Assembly: GCF_000397065.2 (NCBI RefSeq)
Contig: NZ_KE007328.1
Location: 62,001 to 126,000 of the forward strand
Origin: Marinobacter lipolyticus SM19
GTDB taxonomy: Bacteria; Pseudomonadota; Gammaproteobacteria; Pseudomonadales; Oleiphilaceae
Direction: 5' to 3'
DNA: 64,000 nt
Below, piece after piece: positions 57,833 through 64,000 of this stretch. Positions within the stretch are counted from its first letter, which is position 1; each line of letters starts with the position of its first letter. The notes under the pieces are model-generated. The model worked only from the letters and a program-made list of their open reading frames with translations. It was not told the DNA's origin and searched no databases. Position numbers and translations under genes: made by a program.

Positions 57833-58252
57833 CTATTTAACCAGCAAACCTTCAAATGCATATTCACGCCGAATATCCCAGTACCAACGTTCTTTAGTCC
57901 AAACCACACGAGCCTTCAGTTGATCATCCTGTACCGCTCCACGCCACTCCATACGGCCATGACTGGGGCTAGTCGCTGTCGCGTGAAATCTCACCACTCC
58001 AGATTCGTGGTCCACCGTGTATTCCGTTCGGAAAAATCCGTAATCCTCACAGGCTCGCGAGGTAAAAAAGCCTCCTTCGAACACCAACCGGTCATCATCC
58101 CCGCCCGAAGATTTATCGACTTCCCTCAACACACCTTCGAAAACCGCACCATCAAGCGGATCCATGGCTGGTTCAGCATACGCATACAGGGACAACAGTG
58201 TGAGTAGAGCTACCAACCAGAGCGAAGACAAAGAGAGCAGACGCAAAAACAT
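57833..58252 (-). CDS. Small exported protein of unknown function
   Basis: A 139-residue protein with signal peptide MFLRLLSLSSLWLVALLTLL, cleaved near AYAEP. The mature part is beta-rich (VFEGVLREVDKSS, LVFEGGFFTSRACEDYGF, VVRFHATATSPSHGRMEWRG, RWYWDIRREYAFEGLLVK) and has one Cys-Glu-Asp-Tyr-Gly stretch. It resembles lipocalin-like or calycin-type small periplasmic proteins, but I do not recognise a family. GGAGG lies five bases before the ATG. Confidence 0.7.
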   Translation of the reverse strand: MFLRLLSLSSLWLVALLTLLSLYAYAEPAMDPLDGAVFEGVLREVDKSSGGDDDRLVFEGGFFTSRACEDYGFFRTEYTVDHESGVVRFHATATSPSHGRMEWRGAVQDDQLKARVVWTKERWYWDIRREYAFEGLLVK

Positions 58253-58345
58253 AGCCCCTCCCCAGGAGCCAAACAATGAACCCCTTCTTTTTTAGTTTAG
58301 ACCACGTACGCTTTGGTGAAAGACTCTTGTTCTTTGGTTGCATGC

Positions 58346-58459
58346 CGGTCGAACCTCTTTCGGTTCAAATCCTCCCAGCTGCACAAAGCAAAACGCCTCG
58401 GCCTGTGGGGTGCACAAACTGAGGCGTTCTGATCTTGATATGGCGCGGCTGGGAGGATT
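58346..58459. repeat. Direct repeat copy 1: tRNA-Arg 3' fragment plus terminator (truncated)
   Basis: 114 bases repeated with four differences at 58536-58649 (period 190). It holds a plus-strand tRNA-Arg T-arm-like fragment (GGTTCAAATCCTCCCAGC), a hairpin (58392-58428) with one lost pair, and 19 bases of tRNA-Arg 3' end on the minus strand (58441-58459), where tRNA similarity stops abruptly. Confidence 0.85.
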
Positions 58460-58535
58460 AGGCGGGCCTACGGCCCTTCCCCTTCGGGGCCGCCGTCGCT
58501 GCGCTCCCGCGTTCCTCCGCACACTGCGTGTGCTG
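58460..58535. other. GC-rich spacer between the two direct repeats
   Basis: 76 bases with small palindromes (GGGCCTACGGCCC, CCCCTTCGGGG, CGCACACTGCGTGTGC). No gene is supported; open frames across it are artefacts of tRNA-derived sequence. Confidence 0.6.
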
Positions 58536-58649
58536 CGGTCGAACCTCTTTCGGTTCAAATCCTCCCAGCCATACAAAGCAAAACGCCTCAGCCTGTGGGG
58601 TGCACAAACTGAGGCGTTCTGATCTTGATATGGCGCGGCTGGGAGGATT
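58536..58649. repeat. Direct repeat copy 2: trailer of the tRNA-Arg transcript
   Basis: The second copy of the 114-base repeat; its right end is the genuine 3' end of the tRNA-Arg at 58631-58707. It includes the terminator and, beyond it, a fragment complementary to the tRNA T-arm (plus-strand GGTTCAAATCCTCCCAGCC at 58552-58570). Confidence 0.85.
58572..58618 (-). terminator. Intrinsic terminator of the tRNA-Ser-Arg-Arg transcript
   Basis: AACGCCTCAG (58582-58591) pairs perfectly with CTGAGGCGTT (58609-58618), with an inner TGTG/CACA stem. On the minus strand it is followed by TTTTGCTTTG. Confidence 0.82.
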
Positions 58650-58707
58650 CGAACCTCCGACCGCCTGGTTCGTAGCCAGGTACTCTATCCAGCTGAGCTA
58701 CAGCCGC
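58631..58707 (-). tRNA. tRNA-Arg(ACG), second in transcript
   Basis: 77 bases with encoded CCA. Acceptor GCGGCTG pairs with CAGCCGC, the anticodon loop CTACGAA gives ACG (wobble A read as inosine), and the T-arm is GGAGGTTCGAATCCTCC. Identical to the copy at 58730-58806. Confidence 0.97.
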
Positions 58708-58729
58708 TTAAAACTTTGTATGGCGAAAA

Positions 58730-58806
58730 TGGCGCGGCTGGGAGGATTCGAACCTCCGACCGCCTGGTTCGTAGCCAGGTACTCTATCCAGCTGAGCTAC
58801 AGCCGC
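58730..58806 (-). tRNA. tRNA-Arg(ACG), first in transcript
   Basis: 77 bases with encoded CCA, same sequence as 58631-58707 and separated from it by 22 bases. The tandem copies probably supply the major arginine CGU/CGC codons. Confidence 0.97.
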
Positions 58807-58865
58807 GCATCTATTCGCTCTGGTTGGTTGCCAGACCAACCTGCTCTCATAATCCAGTTAAGGAA

Positions 58866-58957
<92 letters not shown>

Positions 58958-58972
58958 TTGAGAACGGGGCGT

Positions 58973-58981
58973 ATACTACCA
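58973..58981 (-). promoter_or_regulatory. Extended -10 promoter of the tRNA-Ser-Arg-Arg cluster
   Basis: On the minus strand TGGTAGTAT provides a TGn extended -10 with hexamer TAGTAT, followed by a GC-rich discriminator ACGCCCCG. No good -35 is seen at 17 bases. Confidence 0.5.
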
Positions 58982-59041
58982 TAATTTTTCTGTTTTCATA
59001 GGGTTGACACAAGTTTTTTGCATCTCATTTTAACCAGGCAG

Positions 59042-59080
59042 AAAAAAAGCCGTTCAGGCTTCCCTTGAACGGCTTTTAAA
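59042..59080. terminator. Intrinsic terminator downstream of csrA
   Basis: AGCCGTTCA (59048-59056) pairs with TGAACGGCT (59066-59074) around GGCTTCCCT, flanked by A7 and T4. The minus-strand reading ends csrA in a U-run. Confidence 0.88.
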
Positions 59081-59085
59081 AGCTC

Positions 59086-59283
59086 TTAGCTATTACCAGG
59101 CTCTGGTTCATCAGAATCTTTTTCACTCTGAATCCGCTGATAAATCTCTTCACGGTGTACCGCCACTTCTTTTGGAGCGTTGACACCAATTCGTACCTGA
59201 TTCCCCTTGACTCCGAGCACGGTAACGGTGATTTCGTCACCCACCATCAGAGTTTCGCCAACACGGCGAGTCAAAATCAACAT
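59086..59283 (-). CDS. csrA: Carbon storage regulator
   Basis: A 65-residue RNA-binding post-transcriptional regulator: [45 protein letters not shown]. Leu4 and Arg44-type RNA contacts are conserved. The tail ([14 protein letters not shown]) is slightly longer and more acidic than in E. coli. It lies between lysC and tRNA-Ser, the usual gammaproteobacterial order. The 180-base gap from lysC probably holds its own promoter. Confidence 0.97.
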   Translation of the reverse strand: MLILTRRVGETLMVGDEITVTVLGVKGNQVRIGVNAPKEVAVHREEIYQRIQSEKDSDEPEPGNS

Positions 59284-59463
59284 ATCCTGTTCTCCCTTGT
59301 CCAGAGCTACCTGTTCCGAAAAATAATCTTCCACTTTTATAATAGGGTCACTTGCTACTCAAAAAACGCACAATCCCTTATACGGAACAACTACGCTAAC
59401 GGGGGCAACAAATGACTGCCTTTATACAAAAAACCTGAGCGAACCGACCTGTGCTTCGCTGGA

Positions 59464-60699
59464 TCAGGCTTCTTCAACCCCGGACTTGTCCAGCTCGAAT
59501 GCACTGTGAAGTGCGCGAACCGCAAGCTCGAGATACTTCTCATCAATCACCACGGAAATCTTGATTTCTGACGTGGAGATCATCTGAATATTGATACCCT
59601 CATGGGAGAGAGCTTCAAACATCCTGGTTGCCACACCCGCATGTGAGCGCATTCCTACGCCAACAATGCTCACCTTTGCAATTTTACTGTCACCACCAAC
59701 GTCACGGGCTCCCAGCTCGTCTGCGACACTCCGGAGCACTTCCTGGGCGCGCTTGAAATCATTGCGATGAACCGTAAAGGTGAAGGACGTGCGGTTATCC
59801 TCACCCACGTTCTGCACAATCATATCAACTTCAATATTAGCGTCGCTAACAGGTTTCAGTATACGCAATGCACTGCCAGGTGTATCGGGAACACCGGAAA
59901 TAGTGACCTTGGCTTCATCACGGTTGAAAGCGATACCGGAGACGACCGGTTGTTCCATGGCGTTATCATCCTCAAAAGTGATCAGGGTGCCTTCACCTTC
60001 CTGGAAGCTGGAAAGAACCCTTAAAGGAACATTGTACTTACCTGCAAACTCGACAGCACGGATCTGCAGCACCTTTGAGCCCAGGCTGGCCATTTCCAGC
60101 ATTTCTTCAAAGGTGATTCGCTCGAGACGCTGCGCACTGTCGACAACACGGGGATCGGTCGTGTAGACCCCATCAACGTCTGTATAAATCTGGCATTCGT
60201 CGGCTTTCAACGCCGCCGCCAGTGCAACGGCCGTGGTATCCGATCCACCACGACCAAGCGTGGTAATATTGCCGCTTTCATCTATGCCCTGGAAGCCAGC
60301 AACCACAACCACCCTGCCCGCATCCAGATCTTCGCGCATTCGCTGCTCATCAATCTGCTTAATACGCGCCTTGGTATGAGAGCTGTCGGTCACGATACGG
60401 ACCTGCGAGCCCGTATAGGAACGCGCGGTGCATCCCAACTTCTGCAGCGCCATGGACAGCAACGCAATCGTTACCTGCTCGCCGGTAGAGACCAGCACAT
60501 CCATTTCCCGGGGCGTGGGCTCTTCCATAATGTCGTTTGCCAATGCGATCAGGCGATTGGTTTCGCCACTCATGGCGGACACCACCACAACCACATCATG
60601 CCCCTCACGGCGGAAGTGGGCCACTTTCTCGGCCACCGCCTGAATACGATCGGTCGTCCCGACCGACGTACCACCGAATTTCTGAACCAACAGAGCCAT
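59464..60699 (-). CDS. lysC: Aspartate kinase
   Basis: First enzyme of the lysine/threonine/methionine pathway. It has 411 residues: the kinase domain begins LLVQKFGGTSVG and includes GRGGSDTTAVALAAAL. Two ACT domains follow (KVTISGVPDTPGSALRILKP; VGVGMRSHAGVATRMFEAL), so feedback inhibition is expected. The length fits the monofunctional class that also makes an internal beta subunit in some bacteria. GGGAAG precedes the ATG at 60699. No lysine riboswitch is seen in the 106-base gap from alaS. Confidence 0.97.
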   Translation of the reverse strand: MALLVQKFGGTSVGTTDRIQAVAEKVAHFRREGHDVVVVVSAMSGETNRLIALANDIMEEPTPREMDVLVSTGEQVTIALLSMALQKLGCTARSYTGSQVRIVTDSSHTKARIKQIDEQRMREDLDAGRVVVVAGFQGIDESGNITTLGRGGSDTTAVALAAALKADECQIYTDVDGVYTTDPRVVDSAQRLERITFEEMLEMASLGSKVLQIRAVEFAGKYNVPLRVLSSFQEGEGTLITFEDDNAMEQPVVSGIAFNRDEAKVTISGVPDTPGSALRILKPVSDANIEVDMIVQNVGEDNRTSFTFTVHRNDFKRAQEVLRSVADELGARDVGGDSKIAKVSIVGVGMRSHAGVATRMFEALSHEGINIQMISTSEIKISVVIDEKYLELAVRALHSAFELDKSGVEEA

Positions 60700-60805
60700 T
60701 TTCTTCCCGGTATCCTGAAATAGGACAAAGGCGGAGCCAAAGCCCCGCCGGTTAAAAATCAAACGGACAGGATTATAAACGCCTACCCGCCATCACGACA
60801 GTTGC

Positions 60806-63436
60806 TTATGCAATATTTTCTTTGACCCAGGCAGGCACGCCTGCCAGAGCATCCGCCAATCGGGAAGGATCGTTACCGCCACCCTGAGCCATGTCCGGAC
60901 GGCCGCCGCCTTTACCATCGACCTGAGCCGCGAGATGCTTCATCAGATCTCCAGCCTTGATCTTCCCGGTGGCCGATTTGGTAACACCGGCTACCAGCGT
61001 CACTTTGCCGTCTTCAACACTGGCAAGCACCACAACCCCTTCACCAAGCTTGTTCTTCAGCTGATCCGCCGTTTCCATCAACGCCTTGCGGTCGGCGCCT
61101 TCCAGCTCGGAAGCCACCACTTTCAGCCCACCCACGTCAACGGCGGAACCCGCCAGATCGGTTCCGGCAGAGCTGGCCAATTTGGCCTTGAGGGCTGTCA
61201 TTTCTTTTTCCAGCTGGCGGTTGCGCTCGACGGTTTGCTGCACTTTTTCGATCAGCGATTCCCGGGTTCCTTTTACCAGTCCTGCAGCCTGTTTCAGAGT
61301 TTGCTCGGTTTCGTCGACCCACTCCAATGCGCCGAAGCCGGTGACGGCCTCAATGCGGCGAACCCCGGAGGAAATACCACTTTCCGAGGTGATGCGGAAC
61401 AAACCAATATCCCCTGTGCGAGCCACGTGGGTACCACCACACAACTCAACGGAAAAATTATCCGAGCCCATGCTCAATACCCGAACGGTATCGCCATATT
61501 TCTCACCGAACAGGGCCACCGCACCTTTTGCCTGAGCCCGCTCCATATCGGTCACTTCCGTCTGAACCGGCGTGTTCGCAAGAACCTGCTCATTCACCTG
61601 ACGTTCGATTTCCTTTAACTGCGCCGGCGTTACAGCCTCAAAGTGCGAGAAGTCGAAACGCAGCTTATCCGGGTCCACCAACGAGCCTTTCTGGCTGACA
61701 TGCTCCCCCAGCACATTGCGCAGTGCGGCATGCAACAGATGGGTGGCAGAATGATTGCGCTTGGTGCGCTCGCGGCGGGCGTGATCGATGCGGGCGTCCA
61801 CTTCCAGCCCGGAGAACAGCTCGCCTTCAATGACAGTGCCGATATGAAGATGGTTATCCCCTTCCTTGCGGGTATCGGTTACCTGAAAGCGGCCACCACT
61901 CCAGGTCAACAGGCCGGTATCACCCACCTGCCCGCCGGATTCCGCGTAGAACGGAGTACGCTCCAGAACGACAACCGCTTCGTCCCCGGCTTCTGCCGCT
62001 TTCTCTTCATCGCCGACAATCACGGTGCGAATCGTCTCATGGCCATCGATATGCTCATAGCCGGTAAACTCTGTCTTGCCTTCAATGGACAGGCCGGCAG
62101 CATTGTAATCAATGCCAAACTTGCTGGCGGCTCGGGCCCGCTCACGCTGGCTTTCCATCGCCTTTTCATAGCCTTCATAGTCCAGGGTCAGGCCACGCTC
62201 ACGGGCGATGTCATTGGTGAGATCCACGGGAAAACCGTAGGTGTCATACAGGGTGAAAATTGTCTCACCGGGAATGACGCTGCCTTTGAGCTCTGCAATG
62301 TCCTGCTCCAGCAAACGCAAACCCTTGTCCAGCGTCTTGGCGAACTGCTCTTCTTCCTGCAACAGCACCTTTTCAATCTGCTTTCGGCTACTGACCAGCT
62401 GTGGATAGGCATCCCCCATCAACTCAACCAGGGCACCAGTGAGCTTGTAGAAGAAAGGCTGGGTAGCGCCTAGCTTGTTGCCATGGCGAGCGGCGCGGCG
62501 AATGATCCTGCGCAAAACAAAACCTCGACCTTCATTGGAAGGCATAACGCCGTCAGAAATAAGAAACGCACAGGAACGAATGTGGTCAGCGACCACACGT
62601 AGCGACGCTTCGGTGGTGGCGACACCGCCCAGAATTCCGGAGGCGGCTTCCAGCAGGTCCTGCATCAGGTCGATTTCGTAATTGCTGTGCACGCCCTGGA
62701 GAACAGCAGTGATACGCTCAAGCCCCATGCCGGTATCTACCGACGGCTTTGGCAGATTCAGCATTTCGCCGTCAGCCGTGCGGTTGTACTGCATGAAGAC
62801 CACGTTCCAGATTTCGATGTAACGGTCGCCGTCTTCTTCCGGACTGCCGGGAGGGCCACCGGCCACGTCCGGGCCATGGTCGTAGAAGATCTCCGTACAG
62901 GGACCGCAAGGCCCCGTGTCACCCATCTGCCAGAAGTTATCGGACGCATAGGGGGCGCCCTTGTTGTCGCCAATGCGTACAATTCGCTCTGCCGGAACGC
63001 CAATTTCCTTGTTCCAGATATCGTAGGCCTCATCATCCGAGGCGTAGACAGTCACCCACAATTTGTCTTTTGGCAGCTTGAGCCAGTCGTCACCGGTCAG
63101 GAACGTCCAGGCGAAGTTGATCGCTTCGCGCTTGAAATAGTCGCCAAAGCTGAAATTGCCCAGCATTTCAAAAAAAGTGTGGTGGCGTGCGGTGTAACCC
63201 ACGTTCTCAAGGTCATTGTGCTTGCCGCCGGCACGCACGCATTTCTGGGAGGTGGTCGCACGGGTGTAGTCACGTTCCTCGCGACCAAGGAACAGATCCT
63301 TGAACTGGTTCATCCCCGCATTGGTGAACAACAGGGTGGGATCGTCCGCCGGTACCAGCGAACTGCTCGGCACAATGGTGTGGCCCTGCTGTTTGAAATA
63401 GTCCAGAAACGCCTGTCGCAACTCTGCGGTTTTCAT
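60806..63436 (-). CDS. alaS: Alanine-tRNA ligase
   Basis: Charges tRNA-Ala. It has 876 residues. The class II catalytic core opens [20 protein letters not shown] and has [12 protein letters not shown]. The editing domain has the zinc ligands in [12 protein letters not shown] and [15 protein letters not shown]-terminal C-Ala domain ends [17 protein letters not shown]. The start at 63436 is the standard one. Genes alaS-lysC-csrA run together on the minus strand. Confidence 0.98.
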   Translation of the reverse strand: MKTAELRQAFLDYFKQQGHTIVPSSSLVPADDPTLLFTNAGMNQFKDLFLGREERDYTRATTSQKCVRAGGKHNDLENVGYTARHHTFFEMLGNFSFGDYFKREAINFAWTFLTGDDWLKLPKDKLWVTVYASDDEAYDIWNKEIGVPAERIVRIGDNKGAPYASDNFWQMGDTGPCGPCTEIFYDHGPDVAGGPPGSPEEDGDRYIEIWNVVFMQYNRTADGEMLNLPKPSVDTGMGLERITAVLQGVHSNYEIDLMQDLLEAASGILGGVATTEASLRVVADHIRSCAFLISDGVMPSNEGRGFVLRRIIRRAARHGNKLGATQPFFYKLTGALVELMGDAYPQLVSSRKQIEKVLLQEEEQFAKTLDKGLRLLEQDIAELKGSVIPGETIFTLYDTYGFPVDLTNDIARERGLTLDYEGYEKAMESQRERARAASKFGIDYNAAGLSIEGKTEFTGYEHIDGHETIRTVIVGDEEKAAEAGDEAVVVLERTPFYAESGGQVGDTGLLTWSGGRFQVTDTRKEGDNHLHIGTVIEGELFSGLEVDARIDHARRERTKRNHSATHLLHAALRNVLGEHVSQKGSLVDPDKLRFDFSHFEAVTPAQLKEIERQVNEQVLANTPVQTEVTDMERAQAKGAVALFGEKYGDTVRVLSMGSDNFSVELCGGTHVARTGDIGLFRITSESGISSGVRRIEAVTGFGALEWVDETEQTLKQAAGLVKGTRESLIEKVQQTVERNRQLEKEMTALKAKLASSAGTDLAGSAVDVGGLKVVASELEGADRKALMETADQLKNKLGEGVVVLASVEDGKVTLVAGVTKSATGKIKAGDLMKHLAAQVDGKGGGRPDMAQGGGNDPSRLADALAGVPAWVKENIA

Positions 63437-63566
63437 AGCCCTTTGATACCCTTCTATAAACCCGTCGGGGTCCACGATTGAGAACACATACTTACATGCG
63501 TGTGCAAATCCGCTACTCTAGCACACGCCGAGAACAGGAAAAACGTGAAACATCACAGGAGACCCC

Positions 63567-64000
63567 ATGCCCCGACGCTTTCATGACGCCGAGGAATTGC
63601 TGCCCCCAGCTACATTTATCAAACGACTTCTGACCATTATTTACGATGGGTTGATCTGCATTGCCGTGCTACTGGTGGCAACCTGGATTTACACCATGAT
63701 CGCCGGGTGGCTGACGGGGTGGGATCGCTATCAGGAAATGGCTGAAAGCGGCACGCTGGGCGGTGATCCACTACTGACGTTTATCCTGTTCCTGGTGCTG
63801 TACCTGTTTTTCGCCTACTTCTGGACACGAACCGGCCAGACACTGGCCATGCAGGTGTGGCGAATTCGTATCGAAAACCTGGATGGCACCTCCGTGAGCT
63901 GGTCACAGGCCTTGCGTCGCTATGTCACAGCTGCAGCGGTTTTCTTTGTAACTCTTCTGGCCTCCCACTACCTGGGGGCCATTACCCTGGTGATCACCCT
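63567..64000 (+). CDS. RDD-family membrane protein (partial, runs off the right edge)
   Basis: At least 144 residues with no stop before the window end. MPRRFHDAEELLPPATFIKRLLTIIYDGL contains the R...D pattern of RDD proteins. Hydrophobic helices follow (ICIAVLLVATWIYTMIAGWL, LLTFILFLVLYLFFAYFW), then the conserved TRTGQTLAMQVWRIRI. CAGGAGACCCC precedes the ATG. Divergent from alaS. The role is unknown; some members are transporters. Confidence 0.88.
   Translation, partial: MPRRFHDAEELLPPATFIKRLLTIIYDGLICIAVLLVATWIYTMIAGWLTGWDRYQEMAESGTLGGDPLLTFILFLVLYLFFAYFWTRTGQTLAMQVWRIRIENLDGTSVSWSQALRRYVTAAAVFFVTLLASHYLGAITLVIT

Overview
The window reads as the chromosome of a marine gammaproteobacterium, most likely Marinobacter or a close relative. 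This is inferred from protein character, moderate-to-high GC, and the run gyrA-serC-pheA-hisC-(tyrA-aroA)-cmk-rpsA-ihfB-lapA-lapB-pyrF, an arrangement shared with pseudomonads and relatives. No database search was possible. Almost all of the window is housekeeping sequence. I see no prophage, transposase gene or CRISPR array.

Layout. 1-4600: a YbbAP-type ABC exporter divergent from a TesA-like GDSL esterase, then a YheT-like hydrolase. 4642-7550: a tRNA-Asn, an M18 aminopeptidase, and a two-gene block (degenerate exonuclease-like protein, small outer-membrane barrel) bracketed by two pairs of REP-like inverted repeats. 7557-11509: rlmKL, rmf and pyrD. 11920-15882: a CDF metal transporter and a divergent pair made of a RimK-like ATP-grasp ligase and a GNAT/C39-peptidase fusion. 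This pair is the best candidate for an uncharacterised peptide or protein modification system. 15886-19460: uvrB, an aspartate aminotransferase, and a second, identical tRNA-Asn. 19703-33174: the minus-strand supra-operon from gyrA to pyrF. It covers serine and aromatic amino-acid synthesis, CMP kinase, ribosomal protein S1, IHF-beta, the LapAB envelope regulators and pyrimidine synthesis.

33302-42495: purU, ggt, a small thiamine-binding-like protein overlapping an FtsH-type protease, then an overlapping Lon-like protease/universal-stress pair and an RlmA-type methyltransferase. 42607-45234: an ATP/ADP-translocase-like transporter translationally coupled to a Tat-exported aldo/keto reductase, then phhB. 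45329-50636: a textbook LexA box and the SOS mutagenesis cassette imuA-imuB-dnaE2 with its terminator. 50655-54082: the sodium-pumping decarboxylase operon oadGAB. 54308-58252: dbpA, a DUF2058 protein, a secreted CHRD-domain protein, a DedA/VTT-like membrane protein and a small secreted protein. 58346-63436: alaS-lysC-csrA followed by tRNA-Ser(GCT) and two tRNA-Arg(ACG), with an odd tandem duplication of tRNA-Arg 3' end plus terminator downstream. 63567-end: the start of an RDD-family membrane protein.

Several genes use non-ATG starts that are supported by a Shine-Dalgarno sequence: ybbA-like GTG, rlmKL TTG, aspartate aminotransferase TTG, tyrA-aroA GTG, and the exonuclease-like gene TTG.
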